A stretch of DNA of 64,000 bases from Actinokineospora auranticolor (GTDB taxonomy: Bacteria; Actinomycetota; Actinomycetes; Mycobacteriales; Pseudonocardiaceae), in NCBI RefSeq assembly GCF_002934265.1, contig NZ_PTIX01000006.1, forward strand, positions 310,001 through 374,000. The letters run 5' to 3'. Numbering within the stretch: position 1 is the first letter of the stretch; each line of letters opens with the position of its first letter. Of this stretch, positions 18,076 to 27,007 are shown piece after piece. The notes beneath the pieces were generated by a model. It was given only the letters and a program-made list of their open reading frames with translations, searched no databases and was not told the DNA's origin. A program made the translations under genes and the position numbers.

Positions 18076-19221
18076 ATGCGGGTACTGCGCCGCGGCGATG
18101 GGGGGCCTGCCGTAGCCGAGGTTCGGTCCACGCTCGCGACGTTGGGCCTGCTGCCACCGGTCAACGGGGTCAGCGACGAGTTCGACCCGGCCATGGAGCA
18201 CGCGGTCCGCACGTTCCAGCAGCAGCGCGGGTTGATCACCGACGGCCTGGTCGGCCCGGCCACCTACCGGGCCTTGCGCGACGCCACCTACCAGCTGGGT
18301 GGCCGTCCCCTGGCCTACCTCGTCTCCGCCCCCATCACCGGCGACGACGTCCTCACCCTCCAGGAGCGGCTGCTGGAGCTGGGGTACGACGCCGGTCGCC
18401 CCAACGGGGTGTTCGGCGCCCAGACCGAGGCGGCGCTGCGCAACTTCCAGCGCGACTACGGCCTCACCATCGACGGCATCTGCGGCCCGGAGACCATCCG
18501 CGGTCTGCGCCAGCTCTCCCCCCGCGCCCGCGGCGGCCGCCCGGTCCTCCTGCGCGAGCAGGAGCGGGTCCGCCGCTCCGGCCCCAGGCTGACGGGCAAG
18601 CGCATCATCATCGACCCCGGCCACGGCGGCGCCGACACGGGCGTGTCGGTGAACGGCGTCAACGAGTCCGACCTGATGTGGGACCTCGCCAGGAGGCTGG
18701 AAGGCCGCATGGTGGCCACCGGCATGGAGGCCCTCCTGTCCCGAGGCCCCGACCAGTGCCCCGACGAGTCGACCCGGGCCCAGTTCGCCAACGAGGCGGG
18801 CGCCGACCTGGTCCTGTCCCTGCACTCGGACGCCAACCGGTCCCCGTACGCGCAGGGCGTGGCCAGCTTCCACTTCGGCAGCACCGGCAAGGACGGCGCC
18901 ACCTCGACACTGGGCGAGGCCATGGCAGGCCTCATCCAACGCGAACTGGCCAAGCGCACCGGCCTGCGCGACTGCGGCGCCCACCCGAAGACGTGGGAAC
19001 TGCTCCGCATGACGAGGTGCCCCGCGGTCCGCATCGAGATCGGCTACCTCACCAACCCGGAAGACCGCCACAAGCTCACCGACCCGTCCTTCCGCGACGT
19101 GGTGGCCGAGGGCATCGTCGTGGCCGTGAAACGCCTCTACCTCCTCGGCGAGAACGACCAGCCCACCGGCAGCTTCACCTTCGCCGACGTCCTGGCCCAC
19201 GAACTGGCCAAGGCCGAATAA
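18076..19221 (+). CDS. cwlM: CwlM-like N-acetylmuramoyl-L-alanine amidase homologue
   Basis: The protein has 381 residues with two peptidoglycan-binding repeats (about 5-70 and 80-150, e.g. DDVLTLQERLLELGYD). An Amidase_3 domain follows (about 175-365) with the zinc ligands visible in DPGHGGADTG, NESDLMW and SLHSDAN, and the catalytic Glu in RIEIGYLTN. There is no signal peptide, so it is cytoplasmic. Mycobacterial CwlM is likewise cytoplasmic; when phosphorylated by PknB it activates MurA, and it also binds MurJ and FhaA, all encoded in this window. A regulatory role is therefore more likely than hydrolysis, although the catalytic residues are intact. Confidence 0.9.
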   Translation: MRVLRRGDGGPAVAEVRSTLATLGLLPPVNGVSDEFDPAMEHAVRTFQQQRGLITDGLVGPATYRALRDATYQLGGRPLAYLVSAPITGDDVLTLQERLLELGYDAGRPNGVFGAQTEAALRNFQRDYGLTIDGICGPETIRGLRQLSPRARGGRPVLLREQERVRRSGPRLTGKRIIIDPGHGGADTGVSVNGVNESDLMWDLARRLEGRMVATGMEALLSRGPDQCPDESTRAQFANEAGADLVLSLHSDANRSPYAQGVASFHFGSTGKDGATSTLGEAMAGLIQRELAKRTGLRDCGAHPKTWELLRMTRCPAVRIEIGYLTNPEDRHKLTDPSFRDVVAEGIVVAVKRLYLLGENDQPTGSFTFADVLAHELAKAE

Positions 19222-19229
19222 CCTCCCCC

Positions 19230-19257
19230 GCTTGGGCAGACCCACGTCTGCCCAAGC
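19230..19257 (+). terminator. Hairpin after cwlM
   Basis: GCTTGGGCAGA (19230-19240), loop CCCACG, TCTGCCCAAGC (19247-19257): a perfect 11-bp stem 9 nt after the cwlM stop. Confidence 0.7.
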
Positions 19258-19782
19258 AACCCATCTCCGCAAACGCTTGCCACACGGCTGACCAGCACTC
19301 TCACCGAGCCCAGGGCAACCTCGCACCGGAGCCTTGCCAACCGTTGTCGAGCTCGCCCAGGCGGATCATCCACACGTCGGTCAAGCCGCAACAATCCTCG
19401 AACTCCAGCCGCTGCCCAACGACCCCCGCGCCGCACGGCCACCCCCGCCACGGCATCCGATGGCCCGCCCCAACGCCCAACCAGGCCCTCCGCCAAGTCA
19501 CACGGTGGACAACCCACTCACCTGCGACAAGCTCACCACCGTGACCGTCCTAGAGGCCGCCGACCGCACGCTCCAGGGCCCGGTCCACACCGCCACGCGC
19601 CCAGCCGATTGACCACGCCGCGCTTGCCCAGCGCGCCCGCCGCGCCTCGCGCTCCGTCGTTCCACCCCTGGACGCCTGGCCGTCTCACCGCTCAGTCGTC
19701 CGTGCGCCTCGCCCCCGCGCTTGCCTGGTGGCCTCACACAGTCGCCCCCGCGCTGGCCGCCGCCCCCTGTTGCCCCCCCAAC
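19258..19782. other. Gene-poor C-rich spacer
   Basis: No supported gene is seen. Open frames exist in several phases but have no ribosome site, no conserved sequence and a composition driven by C-rich sequence on the plus strand (19680-19800). Together with 19783-19969 it forms an unusually long gap between cwlM and the GNAT gene. Confidence 0.6.
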
Positions 19783-19926
19783 CCGGACCCAGCGCAGCCC
19801 CCACCCACCTCTGGGGGGCGGCCCTGCTCCAGTCTAGCGGGGGGAGCGGGTTGTTCGGTGGAGGACGAAGGAGTTGTGGACAGGTTGAGGGCATGTGGAT
19901 AGACGCGAACTGGGGAAATGGGCCCA
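19783..19926 (+). repeat. Inverted dispersed repeat with DnaA-like boxes, copy B
   Basis: This segment aligns with the minus strand of 27478-27622. Shared blocks include CAGCGCAGCCCCCACC, GGCCCTGCTCCAG, TGTTCGG/TGTTTCGG and ATGTGGATAG followed by CGCGA.CTGGG. Boxes TGTGGACAG (near 19873) and TGTGGATAG (near 19894) each differ from a DnaA box at one base. Confidence 0.65.
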
Positions 19927-19937
19927 AAACGCGGGGC

Positions 19938-19946
19938 TGTGGATAA
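19938..19946 (-). promoter_or_regulatory. DnaA box TTATCCACA
   Basis: The plus strand reads TGTGGATAA, an exact consensus box on the minus strand, just right of the repeat at 19783-19926. With the two near-matches it makes a three-box cluster within about 75 bp. Confidence 0.6.
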
Positions 19947-19969
19947 AGTTCAACCCGGTGGGGGACAGG

Positions 19970-20596
19970 TCAGCGCTGCAACACGGGGGCCGCGGTGCTG
20001 ACCGAGACGGTGCCCAGGAGACGTTCGAGGGCGGCCTCGACGTCTTCCTTCCAGGTGATGCCGGTGCGCAGTTCCAGCCGCAGGCGGGGCCAGCGGGGGT
20101 GGGGGCGCACGGTCTTGAAGCCGACGCTGGTGAGGAAGTCGGCGGGGACGACGCAGGAGCGTTCCTCGTCCGGTTTGGCGTCGCCGAAGGCCTCGATGGC
20201 CCGGACGCCGCGGCGCGTGAGGTCCTTGGCCACGGCCTGGACCAGCATGCGGCCCAGTCCACCGCCGCGGAACTCGGGCAGCACGTGGAACCCGGTCAGC
20301 ACGACCGCGTCGGCCGACACCGGCGACGTCGGGAACGCCGACGCCCGGGGTACGGCGTTGGGCGGGGCGTACAGCACGAACCCGACCGGCAGCTTGTCGC
20401 TGTAGACGACTCGGCCGCAGGAGCCCCAGTCCAGCAGGACGCTGGACACCCAGGCTTCCTTCTCCAGCTCGGTGGTGCCGAACTCCTCCGCCTGCTCCTT
20501 GAGGTGTGGCGCCAGTTCCCAGTAGACACAACCCCGGCAGTGCTTGGGGAGGTGCTCCAGGTTGTCCAGCGTGACGCCGACTACGCGTCGCGACAC
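19970..20596 (-). CDS. GNAT family N-acetyltransferase
   Basis: The protein has 208 residues. The acetyl-CoA binding motif A is visible as VLPEFRGGGLGRMLVQAVAK (Q/RxxGxG/A form, about residues 107-126). The N-terminus holds HCRGCVYWE, a CxxC pair conserved among relatives at this locus. GTG 20596 is preceded by GGGAGG. It matches in place the mycobacterial acetyltransferase gene between cwlM and parB. The substrate is unknown. It reads away from the aminotransferase and ends beside a DnaA-box cluster. Confidence 0.87.
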   Translation of the reverse strand: MSRRVVGVTLDNLEHLPKHCRGCVYWELAPHLKEQAEEFGTTELEKEAWVSSVLLDWGSCGRVVYSDKLPVGFVLYAPPNAVPRASAFPTSPVSADAVVLTGFHVLPEFRGGGLGRMLVQAVAKDLTRRGVRAIEAFGDAKPDEERSCVVPADFLTSVGFKTVRPHPRWPRLRLELRTGITWKEDVEAALERLLGTVSVSTAAPVLQR

Positions 20597-20730
20597 CCAA
20601 CCTCCCGTGCCTCGCGGATTGCTTCGCGCGCCCGCAGGGGTAGGACGGCGATTTACCGCCTCAGAATAGGGCGATGTGACCTGCGCCGGAACCGCGAACC
20701 GCGAACTCAGGGGTAAGTCACTCCTCTGGT

Positions 20731-20736
20731 TACACT
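20731..20736 (+). promoter_or_regulatory. -10 box TACACT of aminotransferase gene
   Basis: TACACT lies 31 nt before ATG 20768, leaving a short leader that carries the ribosome site AGGAG (20756-20760). Confidence 0.4.
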
Positions 20737-20767
20737 GTTTTGACTGCTTCCACCCCAGGAGCCACTT

Positions 20768-22087
20768 ATGACCACCTCCGGCCAACCGCCCGAAAGACCG
20801 GGCGCCCGTAGTCTCGACCCCCACCTGCAGCGCTACGCGGCACGGGCAGCGGGGATGACGGCTTCCGAGGTGCGAGCGCTCTTCGCGGTGGCGAGCAGGC
20901 CCGAGGTGGTGTCGCTGGCGGGTGGCATGCCGAACCTGGCCGCGCTGCCGCTGGACTTCCTCTCCGAGCAGATGGCCTCGATCATCGCCGACGAGGGCAT
21001 GACCGCCCTGCAGTACGGCTCCGCGCACGGCGTGCCGAAGCTGCGGGAGCAGATCTGCGAGGTCATGGCCCTGGAGGGCGTCACCGGCCACCCCGACGAC
21101 CTGGTCGTCACGGTCGGCTCGCAGATGGCGCTGGACCTGGTCACCCGCATCTTCGTCGACCCCGGCGACATCGTGCTCGCCGAGGGCCCGTCCTACGTCG
21201 GCGCGCTGGGCACCTTCGCCTCCTACCAGGCCGAGGTCCGGCACGTGGTGATGGACGAGCACGGCTTGGTCCCCGAGGCGCTGGGGGCCGCGCTGGCCGC
21301 CGCCGACCAAGCGGGCAGGCGGGTCAAGTTCCTGTACACGATCCCGAACTTCAACAACCCCGCGGGCGTGACGCTGGCGGTGGCGCGCCGCGCCGAGGTG
21401 CTGGAGATCTGCGACCGGCACGGCGTGCTGGTGATCGAGGACAACCCGTACGGCCTGCTCGGTTTCGACGGCCAGATCTACCCGGCGCTGCGGTCGATGG
21501 ACTCCGACAACGTCATCTACCTCGGGTCGTTCTCCAAGACCTTCGCCTCAGGCCTGCGGGTCGGCTGGGCGCTGGCCCCGCACGGCGTGCGGGAGAAGCT
21601 GGTCTTGGCCGCCGAGTCGGCCGCGCTGTGCGCGCCCACGCTGAACCAGATGGTCGTCTCCCGATACCTGGCGACGCACGACTGGAAGGGCCAGATCAAG
21701 TCCTTCCAGACCATGTACCGCGAGCGCCGCGACGCGCTGCTGGCGGGCCTGGAGCAGCACATGCCCGCCGGGTGCACGTGGACCCGGCCCGACGGTGGCT
21801 TCTTCGTCTGGTTGACGGTCCCCGAAGGGGTGGACACCAAGGCGATGCAGCCACGGGCGGTGACCGCGCGGGTCGCGTACGTGCCCGGCACCGGCTTCTA
21901 CGCCGACGGCTTCGGTAGCAGGCAGATGCGCTTGTCCTTCTGCTACCCGCCGCCGGAGCGGATCTCCGAGGGTGTGCGCAGGCTCGCGGGCGTGCTGTCC
22001 GACGAGCTGGAGCTGCTGCGCACCTTCGGCCCGGCGATGAGCCGCGTGCTGTCCGGTCCGCAGACGCCCGCCCCGGACACCGCCTGA
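20768..22087 (+). CDS. PLP-dependent aminotransferase (class I/II, LysN-like)
   Basis: The protein has 439 residues. The fold-type I core has the PLP lysine in SFSKTFASGLRVGW (about residues 257-270), the Asn-containing IPNFNNPAGVT and the DNPYGLLGFDG segment. It resembles 2-aminoadipate and aromatic aminotransferases related to the catalytic half of MocR regulators, but no GntR helix-turn-helix domain is present. It should transfer an amino group to a 2-oxo acid; substrate specificity cannot be read. The Ddl-like gene follows after 72 nt and is possibly co-transcribed. Confidence 0.9.
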   Translation: MTTSGQPPERPGARSLDPHLQRYAARAAGMTASEVRALFAVASRPEVVSLAGGMPNLAALPLDFLSEQMASIIADEGMTALQYGSAHGVPKLREQICEVMALEGVTGHPDDLVVTVGSQMALDLVTRIFVDPGDIVLAEGPSYVGALGTFASYQAEVRHVVMDEHGLVPEALGAALAAADQAGRRVKFLYTIPNFNNPAGVTLAVARRAEVLEICDRHGVLVIEDNPYGLLGFDGQIYPALRSMDSDNVIYLGSFSKTFASGLRVGWALAPHGVREKLVLAAESAALCAPTLNQMVVSRYLATHDWKGQIKSFQTMYRERRDALLAGLEQHMPAGCTWTRPDGGFFVWLTVPEGVDTKAMQPRAVTARVAYVPGTGFYADGFGSRQMRLSFCYPPPERISEGVRRLAGVLSDELELLRTFGPAMSRVLSGPQTPAPDTA

Positions 22088-22159
22088 TCGTCCGCCCACC
22101 TGCGGTGTACCTTCGGTGCGCCGCGATTCCGCCGTGCCTTTTTCGCTAGGGAGTTCACC

Positions 22160-23119
22160 GTGTCCGACCGTTGGGTAGCCGTGCTCGCCGGGGGTCTTTC
22201 GCACGAGCGCGACGTCTCGCTGCGGTCCGGTCGACGGGTGTCGGCCGCGCTGCGGTCGGCCGGGGTGACGGTGGAGGAGTGGGACGCCGATGCCGGCCTC
22301 CTGCCTCGGCTGCGCGATCACCGGCCGGACGCGGTGGTCATCGCGATGCACGGCGGCGAGGGGGAGAACGGCTCGATCCAGACGATCCTCGACCTGCTCG
22401 ACATCCCGTACGTGGGCGCCGACCCGGCCGCGTGCCGCCGGGCGTGGGACAAGCCGAGCGCGAAGGCGGACCTGCGCCGCGCCGGGTTGCAGACCCCCGA
22501 CTGGGTGGTGCTGCCGCAGAGCGCGTTCCGCGAGCTCGGCGCCCAGCCGGTGCTGGAGTCGATGGTGGCCCGGCTCGGCCTGCCGCTGATGCTCAAGCCG
22601 GACCAGGGCGGCTCGGCGTTGGGCGCGCAGGTGGTGCGCTCCGCGGCGGAGCTGCCGACGGCGATGGTCGGGTCGCTCGCCTACAGCGATGCCGTGCTGG
22701 CCGAGGAGTACATCGACGGCGTCGAGGTGGCGGTGCCGGTCATCGAGGACGCGGACGGCACGCCCCGCGCGCTGCCCGCGGTGGAGATCGTGCCCGAGTC
22801 GGGGGTGTACGACTACACCGCCCGCTACACCGCCGGGCTGACCACCTTCCACACCCCGGCGCGGATCGACGACACGACCGCGGCGAAGGTGGCCCACCTC
22901 GCGGTGTCCGCGCACCGGCTGCTCGGGCTGCGCGACGTGTCCCGCACCGACGCGGTGGTGAGCCGCACCGGCGAGGTCCACTTCATCGAGGTGAGCGTCT
23001 CCCCGGGGTTGACCGAGACGTCGCTCGTGCCGATCGCGATCGAGGCGGACGGCGGCTCGTTCGGCGAGATCTACGCCGGTCTGGTCGACCGGGCGATCGC
23101 CCGGTCCCAGAAACGCTGA
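22160..23119 (+). CDS. D-Ala-D-Ala ligase-like ATP-grasp protein
   Basis: The protein has 319 residues. Family marks are GGLSHERDVSLRSG (residues 9-22), MHGGEGENGSIQ, KPDQGGSALG and SRTDAVV. The final metal site, EVSVSPGLTETS, has Ser (codon 22994-22996) where D-Ala-D-Ala ligases have Asn (E-x-N-x-x-PG). The usual GREI after EEYI reads GVEV. Thus ATP binding is likely, but Mg2+ coordination and substrate use may differ from true Ddl. GTG follows AGGGAG. It lies between the aminotransferase and parB and ends at a strong terminator. It is probably a paralogue with another D-amino acid or amino-acid ligase role. Confidence 0.8.
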   Translation: MSDRWVAVLAGGLSHERDVSLRSGRRVSAALRSAGVTVEEWDADAGLLPRLRDHRPDAVVIAMHGGEGENGSIQTILDLLDIPYVGADPAACRRAWDKPSAKADLRRAGLQTPDWVVLPQSAFRELGAQPVLESMVARLGLPLMLKPDQGGSALGAQVVRSAAELPTAMVGSLAYSDAVLAEEYIDGVEVAVPVIEDADGTPRALPAVEIVPESGVYDYTARYTAGLTTFHTPARIDDTTAAKVAHLAVSAHRLLGLRDVSRTDAVVSRTGEVHFIEVSVSPGLTETSLVPIAIEADGGSFGEIYAGLVDRAIARSQKR

Positions 23120-23126
23120 ACCACCC

Positions 23127-23183
23127 GCCGAAGGGAACCGTCACCGTGACGTATCGACCCGGTGTGGTTCCCTTCGGCTTTTT
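23127..23183 (+). terminator. Terminator between ddl-like gene and parB
   Basis: GCCGAAGGGAACC (23127-23139) pairs with GGTTCCCTTCGGC (23166-23178), followed by TTTTT. The 3' end touches the parB stop on the other strand, so it may serve both genes. Confidence 0.85.
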
Positions 23184-24169
23184 CATGTCCGATTAATCCC
23201 GTTTTCCGCCATCATGTCGACGATCCGCTCCAGGTCGTCCACCGAGCCGAACTCGACCACGATCCGGCCCTTCCGCTTGCCGAGTTCGACCTTCACCCGG
23301 GTGTCGAACCGGTCCGACAGCCGCTCGGCGAGGTGGTCGAGACCGGGCGCCTGCATCGGCTTGCGCGGGGCGGGCTTCGGCTTGGCCGGGGGAGCGCCCT
23401 TGGCCAGCGTCACCGCTTCCTCGGTCGCGCGGACCGACAGGCCCTCCGCCACGATTCGGGTCGCCAGCTCCTCCTGCGACCCCGCCTCGTCCAGACCGAG
23501 CAGTGCCCGCGCGTGCCCGGCGGAGAGAACCCCCGCTGCGACCCGGCGCTGCACCGGCAGCGGCAGGCGCAGCAACCGGATGGTGTTGGTGATGACCGGC
23601 CTGCTGCGGCCGATGCGGCTCGCCAGCTCCTCGTGCGTCACGGAGAACTCGTCGAGCAGCTGCTGGTAGGCCGCCGCCTCCTCCAGCGGGTTGAGCTGCA
23701 CCCGGTGGATGTTCTCCAGCAGGGCGTCGCGCAGCATGGCGTCGTCGGCGGTCTGCCGGACGATCGCCGGGATGCGCTCCAGCCCGGCCCGTTGGGAGGC
23801 GCGGAGCCTGCGCTCGCCCATGACGAGCTCGTAGGTGTCGGCACCGAGCTCGCGCACCACGATCGGCTGCATGAGGCCGAACTCGCGGATCGAGTGCTCC
23901 AGCTCGGTCAGCGCCTCCTCGTCGAAGACCTGCCGCGGCTGCTTCGGGTTCGCCTGGATCGACGCGGTCGGGATCTCCCGGTAGACCGCGCCCGCGACCG
24001 ACCCGCTGTGCTCGGCGGCGGGCGGCTCGATCGACTCGCCGTTGCGCACCGCCGGACTGGGCAGCTTCAGCCCGCCGGAGGGCACGCCCGCCGGAGGTCC
24101 CTGGGGGATGAGGGCGGCCAGGCCGCGGCCGAGACCGCCCTTGCGCGCACCTGGTCCTGTGCCACTCAT
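23183..24169 (-). CDS. parB: Chromosome partition protein ParB
   Basis: The 328-residue CTP-dependent DNA clamp loads at parS and spreads to organise the origin. The N-terminus has the ParA-contacting start ([13 protein letters not shown], residues 10-22). The N-terminal CTP-binding domain includes [13 protein letters not shown] and the ParB box GERRLRAS. The helix-turn-helix core lies around [20 protein letters not shown], and the C-terminal dimer domain ends near [10 protein letters not shown]. It overlaps parA by 4 nt (ATGA). Three parS-like sites are within 2 kb upstream. Confidence 0.97.
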   Translation of the reverse strand: MSGTGPGARKGGLGRGLAALIPQGPPAGVPSGGLKLPSPAVRNGESIEPPAAEHSGSVAGAVYREIPTASIQANPKQPRQVFDEEALTELEHSIREFGLMQPIVVRELGADTYELVMGERRLRASQRAGLERIPAIVRQTADDAMLRDALLENIHRVQLNPLEEAAAYQQLLDEFSVTHEELASRIGRSRPVITNTIRLLRLPLPVQRRVAAGVLSAGHARALLGLDEAGSQEELATRIVAEGLSVRATEEAVTLAKGAPPAKPKPAPRKPMQAPGLDHLAERLSDRFDTRVKVELGKRKGRIVVEFGSVDDLERIVDMMAENGINRT

Positions 24170-25062
24170 CGCGGCGCCTCCGCTCCTCGTTCGGCAACTT
24201 CACGGGCGGCGTCCAGGTAGCTCATGGCGCCGCGGGAACCCGGGTCGTAGGCGAGCACGGACTGGCCGAACCCGGGGGCCTCGGAGACCTTCACGCTGCG
24301 CGGGATGACCGTCTGCAGCACGGTGTCGCCGAAGTGGTGGCGCACCTCCGAGGTCACCTGGTCGGCCAGCTTGGTCCGGCCGTCGTACATGGTGAGCAGG
24401 ATCGTGGAGACGACCAGCGCGCTGTTGAGGTGCGCCTGCACCAGTTCGATGTTGCGCAGCAGCTGGCTGAGCCCCTCCAGCGCGTAGTACTCGCACTGGA
24501 TCGGGATGAGCACCTCCTGCGCGGCGACCATCGCGTTGACCGTCAGCAGGCCGAGCGACGGCGGGCAGTCGATGAAGACGTAGTCCGGGTTCAGCTCGTC
24601 GAGCGCCTCGTCGGACAGGGCTTCCTTGAGGCGGGCTTCGCGGGCGGACATCGAGACCAGCTCGATCTCGGCACCCGCGAGGTCGATGGTGGCGGGGACG
24701 CAGAACAGGCGGTCGGACTGGTCGCTCACCTGAGCGGCGTCGGCGACGGTCACCTCGCCCAGCAGCACCTCGTAGACGGAGGGGGTGCCGGAGCGGTGGT
24801 CGACACCGAGGGCGGTGCTGGCGTTGCCCTGCGGGTCGAGGTCGATGACCAGCACGCGCAGGCCGTGCATGGCGAGACCGGCGGCGAGGTTCACCGCGGA
24901 GGTGGTCTTACCGACGCCGCCCTTCTGGTTGGCGACGGTGAAGACCCGGCGGCGCCAAGGGCGGGGGAACATGCGGTCGGGGTGCTTCACCCGGGTGGCC
25001 CGCGCGGCTTCTTCCGCTATCGGCGTCCACCCCGCGACGGAGGTGGGGGAGGGCTGGGTCAT
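24166..25062 (-). CDS. parA: Chromosome partition ATPase ParA
   Basis: The 298-residue deviant Walker ATPase binds DNA when ATP-loaded and is driven by ParB to segregate origins. The Walker A is KGGVGKTT ([20 protein letters not shown], about residues 40-59). [13 protein letters not shown] and [13 protein letters not shown] supply the A' and Walker B parts. The first 38 residues are a variable, basic-rich extension. It is translationally coupled to parB. The parS-like site at 25111-25126 lies between it and rsmG. Confidence 0.97.
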   Translation of the reverse strand: MTQPSPTSVAGWTPIAEEAARATRVKHPDRMFPRPWRRRVFTVANQKGGVGKTTSAVNLAAGLAMHGLRVLVIDLDPQGNASTALGVDHRSGTPSVYEVLLGEVTVADAAQVSDQSDRLFCVPATIDLAGAEIELVSMSAREARLKEALSDEALDELNPDYVFIDCPPSLGLLTVNAMVAAQEVLIPIQCEYYALEGLSQLLRNIELVQAHLNSALVVSTILLTMYDGRTKLADQVTSEVRHHFGDTVLQTVIPRSVKVSEAPGFGQSVLAYDPGSRGAMSYLDAAREVAERGAEAPR

Positions 25063-25110
25063 GGTCAGCGCACCTCCCCGGTCCCCGACGCGGCGGCGGC
25101 GCGAGCCGTC

Positions 25111-25126
25111 GGTTTCACGTGAAACA
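25111..25126. promoter_or_regulatory. parS site 1
   Basis: GGTTTCACGTGAAACA contains the full 14-bp palindrome GTTTCACGTGAAAC, the actinobacterial ParB site, placed between parA and rsmG. Confidence 0.9.
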
Positions 25127-25140
25127 TCCTTGCTCCGATC

Positions 25141-25839
25141 TCAGCCTCGATGTGCACCCTGATCCTTCCTCGCCCGCCGGGGTCGCTCCCGACCGGTCGC
25201 GGGCTTCACACGTTCAATGAGCACCACGGTCGTCGGCACCTCGAGGACCGCGCCACCCAAGACTTCGACACGCGGTTCGCCGCCGCCCACCCGAGCGACC
25301 GCCGCGCGATCCCGATCAATCTCCTCGGCCGCGCTGGCACCCTTGAGGGCGACGAGGTGACCCCCCTGCCGCACCAGCGGCAGGCACCACCCAGCGAGCT
25401 TGGCCAACGGGGCGACCGCTCGGGCGGTGACCACATCCGCACCGAGAACCCGTGACCGGACCGCCGGTTCCTCGGCCCGACCGCGCACGACCGTGACCGA
25501 AGACAGAGCAAGAGTCTCTACTACCTCGTCCAGCCACGCCACCCGTCGAGCCATCGGTTCGACCAGCGTCACGGAAAGATCGGGCCGCGCGATCGCCAGG
25601 GGCACCCCCGGCAACCCGGCCCCCGACCCCACGTCGACAACGACCGCCCCCTCCGGAATCGCCTCCCCAACCACCGCCGAATTCAGCACGTGGCGATCCC
25701 ACAACCGCTCGACCTCACGGGGCCCGATCAACCCGCGCTCCACCCCGTGCTCAGCCAACAACCGGACAAACCCCTCGGCCACCCCCAGGCGCTCACCGAA
25801 CACCACACCAGCACCCACCGGCCGATCAACGTCGGTCAT
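25141..25839 (-). CDS. rsmG: 16S rRNA m7G methyltransferase RsmG (GidB)
   Basis: The protein has 232 residues from ATG 25839. It methylates N7 of G527 (E. coli numbering) of 16S rRNA using S-adenosylmethionine. The AdoMet site is VVVDVGSGAGLPGVPLAIAR, with VTLVEPMARRVAWLDEVV and ARAVAPLAKLAGW following. A longer reading from 25917 would translate straight through a parS-like site (25859-25874) and lacks similarity, so the internal ATG is used; ATG 25854 is possible. In related genomes it is followed upstream by jag at close range, but here about 2 kb of gene-free sequence separates them. Confidence 0.95.
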   Translation of the reverse strand: MTDVDRPVGAGVVFGERLGVAEGFVRLLAEHGVERGLIGPREVERLWDRHVLNSAVVGEAIPEGAVVVDVGSGAGLPGVPLAIARPDLSVTLVEPMARRVAWLDEVVETLALSSVTVVRGRAEEPAVRSRVLGADVVTARAVAPLAKLAGWCLPLVRQGGHLVALKGASAAEEIDRDRAAVARVGGGEPRVEVLGGAVLEVPTTVVLIERVKPATGRERPRRARKDQGAHRG

Positions 25840-25858
25840 CCAGCCAAACCCCATCCGA

Positions 25859-25874
25859 TGTTCCACGTGAAACC
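25859..25874. promoter_or_regulatory. parS site 2 (variant)
   Basis: TGTTCCACGTGAAACC differs from the palindrome at one half-site position (TTCC for TTTC), a variant tolerated at parS in other bacteria. It lies just upstream of the rsmG start. Confidence 0.75.
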
Positions 25875-25925
25875 ATGCCCGCCGATTGTCCCCGATGCCC
25901 GCCCCGCACCCCCACATCCGGCCCG

Positions 25926-25941
25926 CGTTTCACGTGAAACA
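25926..25941. promoter_or_regulatory. parS site 3
   Basis: CGTTTCACGTGAAACA contains the full 14-bp palindrome. It lies 67 bp from site 2, at the edge of the pyrimidine-rich spacer. Confidence 0.9.
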
Positions 25942-26068
25942 TCACGCAGAAGAACCCTCCGCCCTTCCAGCGCCGTTCACCCCAACACGCCGTCCAGTGT
26001 CACCACCCGCTCCGTCAACCCACCTTCCCAACTCGGCTCCACCCCGCCGTCCTTCGCTCTCATTCCCT

Positions 26069-26119
26069 GTTCCTCTCCGCTCTCCGTTCCTCTCCGCTCT
26101 CCGTTCCTCTCCGCTCTCC
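26069..26119 (+). repeat. 17-bp tandem repeat, three exact copies
   Basis: GTTCCTCTCCGCTCTCC is repeated at 26069, 26086 and 26103 without interruption. Confidence 0.9.
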
Positions 26120-26629
26120 GTTCATCCCTGTTCCCACGCCCCTGCCCTCCGGCTCACACCACTCCGCCTCACCGCACCTCTCTGTCCCCACCCCGTGGTA
26201 TCCCCCCACCTCTCTACGTCCTCGCCCGCACCCCGCCACCTCCCTACGTCGCCGTGTCGCCACGTCCAAGACCTCGCCGCCTTATCGATCGTCTCTCCGT
26301 CTCCCCAGTCGCCCGCTCAACTGTCGCCAGCCGCCTCGCCACCCTCCCGACTCATCGCTCCACCACTCCGTCGCTCCACGTCTCCCTTCATCACTCCCTC
26401 TTTGCTCCCCCTCCGCTTCATCGCCCTGCTGTCCCCGCCGCCTGGTCATCTCGCCGCCTCGTCCGGTCGCTTCGCAACTTCGTCACCTCTCCGCTCCACC
26501 GCCCTGTCGCTCCGCCGCTCCTCTGTCTCGCCGTCCCGCGCTTCACCGCTTTGCCTCACCGTCCTTCGATATCCCGCCGTCCCCTTCTGCCGCTTCTCCG
26601 TTCGCTCATATCTCCGTCCTGCCACCCCG

Positions 26630-26685
26630 CCACCCCGCCGCCCGTCGTCTCGCCTCACCACCCCGCCGCCCGTCGTCTCGCCTCA
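26630..26685 (+). repeat. 28-bp tandem duplication
   Basis: A 28-bp unit beginning CCACCCCGCCGCCCGTCG and ending TCTCGCCTCA occurs twice, exactly, at 26630-26657 and 26658-26685, abutting the octamer array. Confidence 0.9.
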
Positions 26686-26850
26686 CCGCCCCGTCGCCCC
26701 GCCCCGTCGCCTTGCCGCCCCGTCGCTCCGCCGCCCCGTCGCCTCGCCGCCTCGTCGCCCCGCCGCCCCGCCGCCCCGCCGCCCCGCCGTCCCGCCGCTC
26801 CGTCGTCCCGCCGCCCTGCCGCTCCGTCGTCCCGTCGCTCCGCCGCTCCG
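26686..26850 (+). repeat. Phased octamer array (YCGYYYCG)n
   Basis: From 26707 to 26850 eighteen consecutive octamers fit YCGYYYYG, nearly all YCGYYYCG (e.g. CCGCCCCG, TCGCTCCG, CCGTCCCG), with CpG steps alternately 5 and 3 nt apart. Two further octamers and a 5-nt phase break precede this at 26686-26706. More units follow after an interruption (about 26904-26958). Pyrimidine choice varies while the CpG frame is kept. Confidence 0.85.
26758..26785 (-). other. G-quadruplex-capable motif
   Basis: The minus strand has four GGGG runs each separated by CGGC (plus-strand C4 at 26758, 26766, 26774 and 26782), the G4N4G4N4G4N4G4 pattern. Confidence 0.6.
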
Positions 26851-26920
26851 TCGCCCTTCAGCCTCGTTGACAATCACCCGTCGCCCATCGCCTCCCCGTC
26901 TGCCCCGTCGCCTCGCCGCC
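26848..26920 (+). repeat. 73-bp direct repeat, copy 1
   Basis: Exact match to 27008-27080. It includes CAGCCTCGTTGACAATCACC, with a TTGACA hexamer, one of the few A-containing stretches of the spacer. The 160-bp offset equals 20 octamer periods. Confidence 0.95.
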
Positions 26921-27007
26921 CCGTCGCTCCGCCGCCTCGCCGTCCTGTCGCCTCGCCGCCCTGCAACCTTGTCTCTCACCTCACCTGCCATCTCGACCCC
27001 TGTCGTC

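Noticed and set aside
19334..19902. Small open frames in the cwlM-GNAT gap
   Set aside because: No ribosome site, no recognisable sequence, and overlapping alternatives on both strands in C-rich DNA.
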